A stretch of 51,564 nucleotides of DNA from Chloroflexota bacterium. Lineage in GTDB: Bacteria; Chloroflexota; Anaerolineae; UBA4142; SHND01. The notes under the pieces were generated by a model. That model saw only the letters and a program-made list of their open reading frames with translations. It was not told where the DNA came from and did no database searches. The stretch's first letter is position 1. Every line of letters starts with the position of its first letter. The stretch lies in assembly GCA_016209205.1 (NCBI GenBank), contig JACQWQ010000160.1, positions 1 through 51,564 on the forward strand, in the 5' to 3' direction. Below, in pieces: positions 13,881-21,330 of the stretch. Position numbers and translations under genes: made by a program.

Positions 13881-13955
13881 TCGGGGTGAGAGGATTTGGA
13901 CCTCCAACCTCTTCCACCCCAAGGAAGCGCGCTAACCGGATTGCGCCACACCCCG
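13881..13955 (-). tRNA. tRNA-Pro (anticodon GGG)
   Basis: A full cloverleaf folds on the minus strand. The 7-bp acceptor is CGGGGTG/CACCCCG with discriminator A (13881). The D stem is GCGC/GCGC. The anticodon stem CTTCC/GGAAG carries loop TTGGGGT, giving anticodon GGG and decoding CCC/CCU. The T stem GGAGG/CCTCT closes loop TCCAAAT. CCA is not encoded. There is no intron. It lies 5 nt downstream of a nuclease-like gene and is followed by an intrinsic terminator. Confidence 0.95.
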
Positions 13956-13960
13956 ATGAA

Positions 13961-14590
13961 TCAAAATCCTAACAAGTGCCAAGCTTCTGCGTATTGTTCG
14001 TCGCAAGATTTTGCGTTCTTGCCATCACACTCAGTGATTGGAATTACAAATGCTGTATCTGTTTCAAAATCGTAACCGATGACAAAATCACATGTCGCCC
14101 GAGAGACCCGTCTGATATGTTTGCCTTCACCATTGCGAAGATTCACATACGGTCTCCCCTCTTTCTCCCGCCGCGCCCACTTGACTTGGAGGCGCACTAA
14201 CTTGTCCGCATCAGGGCGAGTAACAACAAAATCCATTCTGCTGTTTTCGGGCGGCATCAAAACTTGATATTCAAGCACTTGCAGGCGCAAAAGCACCGCC
14301 GCTTCCGCAATCTGCCCCTTTCGATCCGTAGATAACCTTTTTCCTGCAATCCAAGCCACAAACTTGGACAAGACGGGCGTATATTTGCCTCGGTCTTTAT
14401 TCAGATTGTTGAATCCACGCGCCCGACGTTCGTGCAGTTCCTCTTCCGTCAATGGATATTCTTTTAGCAGCGGAGAAAGCGTACCTCGCGAGATGCCCAA
14501 GCGCTTTTCAATCTCGTCAAGACTCAACCGTTCCTCAACGCGCAGACGAATTGCCTCGCGCTTTTTCTCGTCAGAAATTGGAGCGACCAT
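13961..14590 (-). CDS. HTH + PD-(D/E)XK nuclease, group I intron endonuclease-like
   Basis: A 209 aa protein. Residues 5-60 form a helix-turn-helix (EIEKRLGISRGTLSPLLKEY). The rest resembles the PD-(D/E)XK family of group I intron-associated endonucleases such as I-Ssp6803I: Glu96 in KGQIAEAAVL, Asp120 in SRMDFVV, and Gln135-Val-Lys137 in VRLQVKWA, the expected metal-site residues. It is expressed from a near-consensus promoter 30 bp upstream, and its stop codon ends 5 nt before tRNA-Pro, so both should share one transcript. I-Ssp6803I is itself encoded in a tRNA gene intron, but no intron is visible here. A restriction or repair role is an alternative. Active-site residues appear intact. Confidence 0.8.
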   Translation of the reverse strand: MVAPISDEKKREAIRLRVEERLSLDEIEKRLGISRGTLSPLLKEYPLTEEELHERRARGFNNLNKDRGKYTPVLSKFVAWIAGKRLSTDRKGQIAEAAVLLRLQVLEYQVLMPPENSRMDFVVTRPDADKLVRLQVKWARREKEGRPYVNLRNGEGKHIRRVSRATCDFVIGYDFETDTAFVIPITECDGKNAKSCDEQYAEAWHLLGF

Positions 14591-14619
14591 GTTTGCGGCG
14601 CCGTTGGTTTGACCCGGTG

Positions 14620-14647
14620 ATTATACCCGACTGCGCAAATTTGGCAA
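14620..14647 (-). promoter_or_regulatory. Promoter for the nuclease / tRNA-Pro transcript
   Basis: TTGCCA (14642-14647), 16-bp spacer and TATAAT (14620-14625) on the minus strand. The predicted start near 14613 leaves about 22 nt before the nuclease ATG at 14590. Confidence 0.75.
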
Positions 14648-14663
14648 AAACGAAATGTGGGGG

Positions 14664-14701
14664 AAAACGAATCCGCGCAGTAATCTCTGCACGGATTCGT
14701 T
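14664..14701 (-). terminator. Hairpin terminator after nrdJ
   Basis: A 15-bp stem with one non-canonical pair, AACGAATCCG+TGCAG against CTGCG+CGGATTCGTT, closes a 6-nt loop directly after the nrdJ TAA. The following run is TTTTCCCC, so the U tract is short. Confidence 0.6.
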
Positions 14702-14702
14702 C

Positions 14703-17069
14703 TTACGTTTGGGGTTTCCCCGCAAAGTCCACATCACACACGCCCGCCAGACACGCCAATTCTTGCGCGGCGGTGGTCAAATCTTCTTCCTCGTAGCGAT
14801 ACAACTTGCTGAAATCAATCGCCGGAAAATGCGCGGCGAGTTTTTCATATTCCGCTTTGTCAATTTCCACGTACGGCATTTGGTCGTACATCGCGTCGAA
14901 CGCGGGCAGGAAGGTAATGCCGCCGAGATAGTCAATGTGCTCCCACACCCATTTCATGAGGTCGAGCACTTCGTGCGGTTGATACGTGATTGTCACACTG
15001 GGATTATGATCGGTCCAATTCAATTTATTTTGCAGCCAGTATTCGCACTGTTGAATCGCGGTGCGGTCTTGACGCGTGATCGCACTCTCCGGCGATTTGA
15101 CCGGAAAATGGATGACCCACGTATTCGCGTCTTCGGGCGTCTGTCCATTTTCGGGGTCGATCGGCGCGCCCGCGTCGCGCATCACTTTGTAAATCGGCGA
15201 ATGTGCGGCGACGCGCACGTTCCGAGTATAGTACGGCGACCAGCGCGCGTGAATGCCCGACGAGCAATTCAGCAATTGCGACGAATTGCCGGAAGGTTTG
15301 ACGCACGTTACCGCCGCAGATTGATTGATACCAAGCTGCTCCGCAATGCGCCGATTTGTTTCAATCGCCTCCGCGCGTAATTGCTGCTGGACGTTTGCGT
15401 CTTGCGCCGCGTGGCTGTCCAATTGTCCGTTAATATCCACGCCGAGCAAGCGTTCTTCTTCGCAGTTCTCTTGCCATTGTTTCCGCAGTCCAGGAAAATG
15501 TGTAGCGAGCGATTGAATCGTGCCGATGACGGTCGCGAGCTCTACTTTGTCTTTTAATGACTCGTATGTATCTTCGGCGCGCGCGACGGCGACAGACAAG
15601 TTGCAGAAGGAACGTTCGCGCAAGATAATTTCTCCACAAGGATTGGTCCCGAACTCTGCTTCCTTCCGCCGTTCCGGTTTCATCATCAATGCCGATTCGC
15701 GATTGAAAATGCCCGGCTCCCCGCGCCCGCCTTTCACCATGTCGAGGAAAAACTGCGCAAATTCCAATTGCGTCAATCCGCCGCGCGGCAAGACCGCCGA
15801 ATTGTTCGCGTTCCAACGCTGACTGTTGTCGCGTTCGAAATCGCCGTCTTTGGCGTGACGCATTTCTGAATCGTCGTAATCGAACAACGAAATCATCGCG
15901 GTGCGCCGCACGCCGCCGCTGACCGCCGCGCTGCCGACCGCGCACATTAAATCGTGCGCGTCAAGCGGGCGCAAGAAACTGCCCTGCCGCGCCAGAACGC
16001 GCGCGCGCATGAACTCGAACATTTTCCGAAGCGGCTCGGGACCGGACGCGCGTCCACCTTTGGTGCGTAAGGGCGCGCCCGCCGCGCGCAGCAAACCCAA
16101 ATCGAATTTTACATCGCCGCCCTCGAACCACATCTGCAAACCAAACCGCAGCGCATCCGCCCAACCTTCGGCGGAATCTTCGACAATGTAATGCGTCAGC
16201 GCTTGCCCGGTCTGGCGTTTGATGCGCGGAAAATTTTCGACATATTTGCGTTCGACAGAATAACCGACGCCGCAGCCGCTCATGGAAATAATCAATGCTT
16301 CCACAAACGAATCAATGCTGTCTACGGGCATGTAACTGCAATTGTAAATCGCGATGTGGTTGCGCTGCGCCGCCGCGCCCGCCATCGCCAACAAACGCAT
16401 CGAAGGCATCGCGCGCATTTCGAGAATGGCTTGCCGGATGCGTTCGTACGTGTCGCGCGGCAAACGGTCGCCCGCGAGCTCGTGCAAAAAATCGACCGAA
16501 CGATCCACGGTTTCGATCCACGTTTCGCGGCGTCCAAGGTCATAATTGAAACGCGAATACTTGTCATAGAACTGGAATTTTTGCAGATCGGTTGGAAAGT
16601 AGCGGTCCGAATCGGCGAACGCGGCGCGCACGTCTTCGGGAATCGGACGCTCGGCGCGCAGTTTTGCATGTTCCGCGCGATAGAGAATATAACGCTTTGC
16701 CGCTTCAAATTCGCCCGCAGCTTGCAAGACCATCTCGACAATATCTTGGACGTTTTCAACGGTCGGTTGATCGTATTTGGCGGCGACGATGTTCCCGACT
16801 TGTTTTGCCAAATCGGCAAGCGGAATCGTGGGGGTGCGACCAAAACTCGCAAAACAGCGCGCCAGTGCATTTTCGATGCGCTCGATTTCAAACGGCATGA
16901 CACGCCCGCTGCGTTTGACAATCGTCGTCGGCATGACGACGGGCGCGTTCAGGTCGAGCGCGTCGGCTTTGTGCCCCTTGCCGTTTTTCGGGCTGTTTCC
17001 GTTTTGATGTCCATTGCCGGACAATTTGGATGTAAAGCGATTCTCGGCGCGTGGTTGCGCGTTACTCAT
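14703..17069 (-). CDS. nrdJ: Class II (adenosylcobalamin-dependent) ribonucleotide reductase
   Basis: Makes deoxyribonucleotides using a radical generated from adenosylcobalamin, independent of oxygen; 788 aa. A low-complexity N-terminus (about 1-45) leads into an ATP-cone (about 48-135: TTIVKRSGRVMPFEIERIENAL), the allosteric activity site. The ten-stranded barrel has YNCSYMP, MSGCGVGYSVE, the NPCGEI finger-loop motif with the thiyl Cys, and the CVKPSGNSSQLL block. The tail has the redox pair Cys-x4-Cys in ELACLAGVCDVD. No small subunit (nrdB) or activase is nearby, consistent with class II. The features fit the monomeric triphosphate-reductase branch, though triphosphate versus diphosphate specificity is not proven. 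It lies downstream of nrdR, behind a leader with an intrinsic terminator. Confidence 0.93.
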   Translation of the reverse strand: MSNAQPRAENRFTSKLSGNGHQNGNSPKNGKGHKADALDLNAPVVMPTTIVKRSGRVMPFEIERIENALARCFASFGRTPTIPLADLAKQVGNIVAAKYDQPTVENVQDIVEMVLQAAGEFEAAKRYILYRAEHAKLRAERPIPEDVRAAFADSDRYFPTDLQKFQFYDKYSRFNYDLGRRETWIETVDRSVDFLHELAGDRLPRDTYERIRQAILEMRAMPSMRLLAMAGAAAQRNHIAIYNCSYMPVDSIDSFVEALIISMSGCGVGYSVERKYVENFPRIKRQTGQALTHYIVEDSAEGWADALRFGLQMWFEGGDVKFDLGLLRAAGAPLRTKGGRASGPEPLRKMFEFMRARVLARQGSFLRPLDAHDLMCAVGSAAVSGGVRRTAMISLFDYDDSEMRHAKDGDFERDNSQRWNANNSAVLPRGGLTQLEFAQFFLDMVKGGRGEPGIFNRESALMMKPERRKEAEFGTNPCGEIILRERSFCNLSVAVARAEDTYESLKDKVELATVIGTIQSLATHFPGLRKQWQENCEEERLLGVDINGQLDSHAAQDANVQQQLRAEAIETNRRIAEQLGINQSAAVTCVKPSGNSSQLLNCSSGIHARWSPYYTRNVRVAAHSPIYKVMRDAGAPIDPENGQTPEDANTWVIHFPVKSPESAITRQDRTAIQQCEYWLQNKLNWTDHNPSVTITYQPHEVLDLMKWVWEHIDYLGGITFLPAFDAMYDQMPYVEIDKAEYEKLAAHFPAIDFSKLYRYEEEDLTTAAQELACLAGVCDVDFAGKPQT

Positions 17070-17335
17070 AGCGGAGCCTCCAAAAAAATTTTTTGCGTGA
17101 GCGTGCGCAAGTACGTTGAAGGGGGAAAAAAAGCGGGCGAACCGCGCTCACCGACAGTTCGCCCACCGTAGAGAAAAAGCGCGTGAAACTCACGGGGGCG
17201 ACTTGTAGCTGCCGACAAAACAGAGCGCGCGTAGAGACCACAACGACGTCGGTTCGGCAGAGATGCCGCCTTTGACGTACGCGTCTCGTGTTGATCCGAA
17301 AAGGATCAATAGGGGAAAAATGCGTGGCGCTCTCA
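17070..17335 (-). promoter_or_regulatory. Structured leader of nrdJ
   Basis: This stretch separates the 3' heptamer array behind nrdR from nrdJ. On the minus strand it holds a perfect stem TTGATCC/GGATCAA (17291-17309, GAAAA-type loop), small hairpins such as CGGCA/TGCCG and CGTGA/TCACG, and then the intrinsic terminator at 17126-17164. I see no cobalamin-riboswitch B12 box. The layout of a folded region followed by a terminator is that of an attenuator or riboswitch. A class called the nrdJ RNA motif exists in the literature, but I cannot confirm membership. Confidence 0.45.
17126..17164 (-). terminator. Intrinsic terminator or attenuator 57 nt before nrdJ
   Basis: On the minus strand the 8-bp stem GGGCGAAC (17157-17164) / GTTCGCCC (17135-17142) is followed by GC and seven T (17126-17132). 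No promoter is evident between it and the nrdJ ATG. Confidence 0.75.
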
Positions 17336-17456
17336 TTGCAGACTGCAGATTGCAGATTGCAGATTCAGACTTTTCGCTTGAGACATCCAATCTCAAATCT
17401 CCAACTTCCAACCTCCAACTTCCAATTTCCAATTTCCAACCTCCAACCTCCAACTT
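17336..17456. repeat. Heptanucleotide arrays, GCAGATT and TCCAACT types
   Basis: Two adjacent arrays: GCAGATT variants at about 17339-17368 and TCCAACT/TCCAATT variants at about 17385-17456. The second abuts the nrdR stop and is the reverse complement of the TTGGAAG type seen near tuf. Confidence 0.75.
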
Positions 17457-17945
17457 CTAAATTAACTTCATTTGCGCTTTTTGTTCTTGCTCGCGTTCTT
17501 TGCGTTCGCGCAGGCGTTGGATTTCCGCTTGCAGACTCTCGAGGTCGGCAAAGCGGCGATACACCGAAGCAAAGCGCACGTACGCGACATCGTCCAACGT
17601 GCGCAAACGCTCCATGACCATTTGCCCGATTTTTTGCGAATCCACTTCAGAACGTCCGAGCGTGTGCAGCTGCGCTTCGATGTCGTCCACAATCGCTTCG
17701 ATGGCTTGCATCGGCACCGGGCGTTTTGCGCAGGCGCGGGTAATGCCACTCAATAGCTTTTGCCGATCAAACGCTTCGCGCCGCCCGTCCTGTTTGATAA
17801 TCATCAGCGAGGTTTGCGCGACGCGTTCGTAGGTCGTAAAGCGATGCTTGCAGACGTTGCATTCGCGGCGGCGCCGAATCGCTTCTTCGGATTCGCGCGT
17901 ATCAATGACCTTGCTGTCTTCTTTGGAGCAATAGGGACAACGCAC
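17457..17945 (-). CDS. nrdR: Transcriptional repressor NrdR
   Basis: Nucleotide-sensing repressor of ribonucleotide reductase genes, 162 aa. A zinc ribbon (Cys3, Cys6, Cys29, Cys32; MRCPYC ... RRRRECNVC) is followed by HRFTTYER and an ATP-cone (about 49-139: IIKQDGRREAFDRQKLLSGI). The start is GTG at 17945 because MRCPYC is the invariant N-terminus. There is no clear Shine-Dalgarno sequence; the preceding DNA is an inverted heptamer array. A C-terminal Arg/Glu/Gln-rich tail (QRLRERKEREQEQKAQMKLI) is slightly longer than usual. A 14/16 match to the NrdR box lies about 190 bp upstream, so autoregulation of nrdR-nrdJ is likely. Confidence 0.95.
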   Translation of the reverse strand: MRCPYCSKEDSKVIDTRESEEAIRRRRECNVCKHRFTTYERVAQTSLMIIKQDGRREAFDRQKLLSGITRACAKRPVPMQAIEAIVDDIEAQLHTLGRSEVDSQKIGQMVMERLRTLDDVAYVRFASVYRRFADLESLQAEIQRLRERKEREQEQKAQMKLI

Positions 17946-17947
17946 TC

Positions 17948-18025
17948 GTCAAGGATGAAGGATGAAGGATGAAGGCGGAAGAAATCCATCTCGATTTCAT
18001 CCTTTATCCTTCATCCTTCATCCTT
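17948..18025. repeat. Inverted heptanucleotide array, GGATGAA/TTCATCC
   Basis: Three to four copies of ATGAAGG are followed, after about 21 bp, by four copies of the complement CCTTCAT. The two arms could form a stem of about 23 bp in the nrdR leader, ending at the GTG start. Confidence 0.8.
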
Positions 18026-18133
18026 TGTTTCGGGGTCAAAAATAGGGTAGGTTGCACCGCGAACGGCGCGCTTACCCAATACCCACACACAAACCAACAC
18101 AAACCCTAGATGTCGGTGATTACGTATGTTAAG

Positions 18134-18149
18134 ACACAATATCTCGTGC
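18134..18149 (-). promoter_or_regulatory. Candidate NrdR box
   Basis: ACACAATATCTCGTGC matches 14 of 16 positions of the known consensus ACACWATATYTWGTGT. A weaker AC-rich site near 18097 is 37 bp away, which is out of helical phase, so only this site is called. It lies upstream of nrdR. Confidence 0.55.
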
Positions 18150-18249
18150 CTGCGCGAGTGTGAGTCTAGCACAAACCGCGCGTCATTTCAAGCTGGCCGA
18201 CCTTAAAAATGCGGCGCATGATGAAATTTTTATGCCGCTTTGATGACCT

Positions 18250-18284
18250 AAAAAAAAGAGCCAGAGCAATCCGCCCTGGCTCTT
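18250..18284 (-). terminator. Intrinsic terminator after the Yip1-family gene
   Basis: A perfect 9-bp stem AAGAGCCAG/CTGGCTCTT with an 11-nt loop is followed on the minus strand by a T tract; eight complementary A lie at 18250-18257. It is 17 bp beyond the stop codon. Confidence 0.9.
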
Positions 18285-18301
18285 GCCTGTTGAACCAAAA
18301 C

Positions 18302-18895
18302 CTATCGCGCTGCGCCCGTCGCACCCATCGCAACCGCGATAATTCCAAAGAGAGTACCGCCGACAACCGCGACGATCAGGAAATTGACAATCGCCGCGAC
18401 GATCGCAGTAATGATCGCGTTGGTGGTCGAAAATTCTGCCGCTTCGCGCACGCCGATGACATAACCGATCAGGCGGAGAATCGCCGCAAGCAAACCAACC
18501 AAGCCGGTTACACAGCCGAGCGCAGGCGTGATCAAGGGAAGCACGCTGAGCACGCCGACCAGACTAAAGATATTGACATAGCCCGTCACGCGCAACATTT
18601 CCTGCGTGTCTGTTTTGCCGCCAAACATCTTGGCGACAAAAGCCAGCACCCACCCGGCAACGAACCAGCCGATCAACCCCAAAACCACCGAGATGATGGC
18701 AAGAATGACGCCACTCATCACATTGACACTGCTGGTGTTCGTCGCCGTGTCAAAAGACACGAGTCCGCCAAAGAATCCGGCAACCAGCGCAGCAACTACC
18801 GTAATAATGGCAGCGTTAGTCGTTGCGCCGGCATCTTCGGCGACCTGACGGTAGACGGGGGCTTTGAGTGTGATGATGCCCATAATGCGGTCCAT
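18302..18895 (-). CDS. Yip1-family integral membrane protein
   Basis: A 197 aa protein with about five hydrophobic segments (roughly residues 30-50, 60-85, 105-130, 135-155 and 165-190). Its pattern, GWFVAGWVLAFVAKMFGGKTDTQEMLRVTGYVNIFSLVG, is that of the bacterial Yip1 domain: a TM segment, a K-F-G-G loop, then a hydrophobic V-x-x-Y segment. The function of bacterial Yip1 proteins is not settled. The ATG at 18895 follows an almost ideal ribosome-binding site (AAGGAGATATACACC), which overrides the longer reading from 19090. It has its own strong terminator and stands alone between nrdR and the ftsZ region. Confidence 0.8.
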   Translation of the reverse strand: MDRIMGIITLKAPVYRQVAEDAGATTNAAIITVVAALVAGFFGGLVSFDTATNTSSVNVMSGVILAIISVVLGLIGWFVAGWVLAFVAKMFGGKTDTQEMLRVTGYVNIFSLVGVLSVLPLITPALGCVTGLVGLLAAILRLIGYVIGVREAAEFSTTNAIITAIVAAIVNFLIVAVVGGTLFGIIAVAMGATGAAR

Positions 18896-19663
18896 GGTGT
18901 ATATCTCCTTTATTTGGATAGGGATTGTGGTGTAATGACAGGTTCTGTTCACTACACTCGTGTGCATTCTCCCACCGAACCATCTGCTGACAAATGCCAG
19001 CACTCGTGAGCTGACGAACCGGGCAAACCGTGCAACGACAATCGTCAGGATGGCAGTCCTCTTCGCGACCACAAAATTGGGTGGGAGCAATATCTAATTT
19101 TGTGGCTTGGGCGAACTAATCCGGCACCAGATCCCGCGTGCAACACCGCGCCCGCAACAGTAGAACCAACGGGTTATGGTGTGCTGGGATACGCGGCGAT
19201 TTCGCGTTGCTCAGCGACTCGCTAGTACGCCCCTGCTGCGCTCCATGCAGCGATCTCCTTCCATGAATAAATGGGAAAGAAAGTAGAGTGCCGCCTCCCG
19301 CGCGCGAATTCAGATAAAGACATTGCGGTGAACCGGCACTCTGTGTTGTCAAGAGATCGAACACAGTTTCGCGTCCAAACATAACGCGAGTGGAAACTTG
19401 GCTTCCACTGCACCGGCGCTTGGACAAAAACAATTGCGCCCCTTGCTTCACCTCCTTTCTGTGGAAGACTGATCGTTCGAACGTGCTACGCAAACCACTG
19501 CGCCCACAAGATCGAGCACCTAGTACAAGTCGAAAGGAAAACGAAAAGCTCGTTCAGCAAACTGACGCCGTGAGGACACCCCAAGTATAACACCATTTGG
19601 GAAAAAAAGTTCCTTGAATTTTCTCCAGCGTAGCGGACGAATAAATTCGTCACCACGCCAGAC
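18896..19663. other. 768-bp region without a convincing gene, rich in inverted repeats
   Basis: On the minus strand there are several stems: AGAGTGCCG/CGGCACTCT closing a 40-nt loop (19285-19342), CTGTGTT/AACACAG (19341-19366), and GTGGAA/TTCCAC near 19391. A TATACT-like -10 box lies at 19584-19589 without a good -35 box, and an AAGGAGGTGA motif lies near 19449-19458. Reading frames here have poor codon usage. A structured RNA or a decayed gene is possible. I do not recognise tmRNA, RNase P, SRP or 6S RNA. Confidence 0.35.
19211..19246 (-). CDS. Possible 11-residue open frame with a good ribosome-binding site
   Basis: AAGGAG stands 8 nt before an ATG that encodes MERSRGVLASR and then stops. 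It lies inside the structured region about 320 bp upstream of the Yip1-family gene. It is too short to judge from sequence and could be chance; it is listed because the ribosome-binding site and spacing are unusually good. Confidence 0.2.
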   Translation of the reverse strand: MERSRGVLASR

Positions 19664-19696
19664 AAAAAAGAAGCGGGGTCCCACTACCCCGCTTCT
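19664..19696 (-). terminator. Intrinsic terminator downstream of ftsZ
   Basis: A perfect 10-bp stem AGAAGCGGGG/CCCCGCTTCT with an 8-nt loop is followed on the minus strand by six T. It lies about 215 bp past the ftsZ stop and closes the division cluster transcript. Confidence 0.9.
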
Positions 19697-19909
19697 CCGC
19701 CGGTTCCCGCCGCTTCACAACTTTCCTCGTCACAGAGACGCCCACCGTGATTTAGCCAGTGTGGAGCAAGCGGTTCAAACTTTAATGTATGTATCTGACT
19801 GGCAGACACTCGAGTGTTGCCGGATTAGCCGAGTCTGCCAGTCAGGAATAATCGCCAGTCTTACAGCTCTGGTAAAAACTGGCAATTGCAGCTATGCGCT
19901 GTAATCCAT
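19697..19909. other. ftsZ 3' region with long stems
   Basis: Between the ftsZ stop and its terminator lies a 13-bp perfect inverted repeat CTGACTGGCAGAC / GTCTGCCAGTCAG (19795-19807 and 19833-19845). A second smaller stem, GCCAGT/ACTGGC, is near 19855-19885. There is no coding signal. It could be a small mobile element or a structured 3' UTR. Confidence 0.4.
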
Positions 19910-21052
19910 CTAGCCGCGCTTGCGTAAAAACGCGGGAATGTCCAAATCTTCGCGGTCAAATTGACGTACGGGAAAATCAATCGTTTTCTTGCCCGGTGCG
20001 GCGACTACGTTTCCCGTCGCCACTCCCGCGCCGGGCAGACGCTTTGCCTGCTGCTGAAAGCCGGTCGCAATGACCGTGATACGCACTTCGTCTTTCATTT
20101 CGGGACTGATCACCGCGCCGAAAATCAAATTCACTTCCGGGTCCGCGACGCGCCGCACAATCTCTGCGGCTTCGTACACCTCGTGCAGCGTCAAATCTTC
20201 GCCACCGGTGACGTTGAATAGAACCCCGCGCGCGCCCTCGATGCTCACATCCAACAGCGGCGACTTGATTGCCATTTCCGCCGCCGCCAACGCGCGGTTT
20301 TCGCCGCTGCCGCGTCCGACGGCCATCAACGCCGCGCCGCCTTCGCCCATGATGGTTTTCACATCGGCAAAGTCCAGATTGATCAAACCAGGCACCGTAA
20401 TCAATTCGCTGATGCCCTGAATGCCTTGGCGCAATACATCGTCGGCGAGACGAAAGGCGGATTGCAGCGACGCTTTTTTGTCCACAATGTCGAGCAAGCG
20501 ATCATTTGGAATAATGATGAGCGTGTCTACACTATCTTTCAAGCGATTCAATGCTTCGTCGGCAACGCGTTTACGTTTCGCGCCTTCGAACATAAACGGC
20601 TTGGTGACAACGCCAATCGTCAGCGAGCCCATTTCGCGCGACAATTTTGCAATCACCGGCGCTGCGCCTGAACCGGTGCCGCCGCCCATGCCAGCCGTGA
20701 CAAATACCATGTCCGCGCCTTTGATCGAATCGCGGATTTCGTCGGTAGTTTCTTCGGCGGCTTTCATGCCGCGTTCCGGATCACCGCCCGCGCCCAAACC
20801 GCGCGTCAATTTATCGCCAATGCGAATTTTCGTTTGGGACTGAGAATGAATGAGGGCTTGCGCATCGGTATTGACCGCAATAAAGTCCACGCCACGCAGT
20901 CCTTCGGCAATCATTCGATTGACGGCGTTTGTGCCGCCACCGCCGACGCCGACTACTTTGATTGCCGCAAAATTTTCCACGCCGTTAAAGACCGTTTCCT
21001 GGCGCTTGGTCGGAACGGGTGGACGGGGGGGAGTAAGGGAATTTCGCTCCAT
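19910..21052 (-). CDS. ftsZ: Cell division protein FtsZ
   Basis: Tubulin-like GTPase that forms the cytokinetic ring, 380 aa. A short N-terminal extension precedes [17 protein letters not shown] (about 31-47). Then come NTDAQAL, the tubulin signature [13 protein letters not shown] (121-133) and the T7 loop [11 protein letters not shown] with its catalytic Asp. After a linker, the C-terminal peptide [14 protein letters not shown] provides the docking site for FtsA and other partners. GAGGT precedes the ATG at 21052. It has its own promoter and a separate leader of about 120 nt, which allows higher expression than the other division genes upstream. Confidence 0.98.
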   Translation of the reverse strand: MERNSLTPPRPPVPTKRQETVFNGVENFAAIKVVGVGGGGTNAVNRMIAEGLRGVDFIAVNTDAQALIHSQSQTKIRIGDKLTRGLGAGGDPERGMKAAEETTDEIRDSIKGADMVFVTAGMGGGTGSGAAPVIAKLSREMGSLTIGVVTKPFMFEGAKRKRVADEALNRLKDSVDTLIIIPNDRLLDIVDKKASLQSAFRLADDVLRQGIQGISELITVPGLINLDFADVKTIMGEGGAALMAVGRGSGENRALAAAEMAIKSPLLDVSIEGARGVLFNVTGGEDLTLHEVYEAAEIVRRVADPEVNLIFGAVISPEMKDEVRITVIATGFQQQAKRLPGAGVATGNVVAAPGKKTIDFPVRQFDREDLDIPAFLRKRG

Positions 21053-21131
21053 CGCATTACCTCACAGGGAACCGATTATGGTTCCAACTAGGCGGGACTA
21101 GGTTAAATTCAATCTCCAGAGCGCGTCTGTA

Positions 21132-21162
21132 TCTAGTGAAAAAACAGTTAAAAAACACTAGA
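21132..21162. promoter_or_regulatory. Inverted repeat in the ftsZ leader
   Basis: TCTAGTG (21132-21138) pairs with CACTAGA (21156-21162) across a 17-bp A-rich spacer. It begins about 12 bp downstream of the predicted ftsZ transcription start. It could be an operator or an RNA hairpin. Confidence 0.4.
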
Positions 21163-21180
21163 TTTAGGAGGCGTGCGGAG

Positions 21181-21209
21181 ATTATAAGCCCCAAATATGA
21201 CTATGTCAA
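21181..21209 (-). promoter_or_regulatory. Sigma-70 promoter for ftsZ
   Basis: Perfect TTGACA (21204-21209), 17-bp spacer and perfect TATAAT (21181-21186) on the minus strand, between ftsA and ftsZ. Confidence 0.88.
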
Positions 21210-21330
21210 GCCCCAATTTTCAATACGGCGGCTAAAAGCAGTAATGTGAAAATCAGGCGCATTAACATCGCTCGCCACTCAAAACCACTCGCAATTATGC
21301 TTGTTTTTAGTCTATCTATCGCAAGCATGT

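Noticed and set aside
17070-17456. Cobalamin riboswitch ahead of nrdJ
   Set aside because: I looked for the B12 box (GCCACTG type) on the minus strand and found none, so only a generic structured leader is reported.
18097-18112. Second NrdR box
   Set aside because: Only about 10 of 16 positions match, and the 37-bp offset from the better site is out of helical phase.
19116-19493. 125-codon open frame on the minus strand
   Set aside because: Composition is not protein-like, it crosses several hairpins and has no good start signal; described as a structured region instead.
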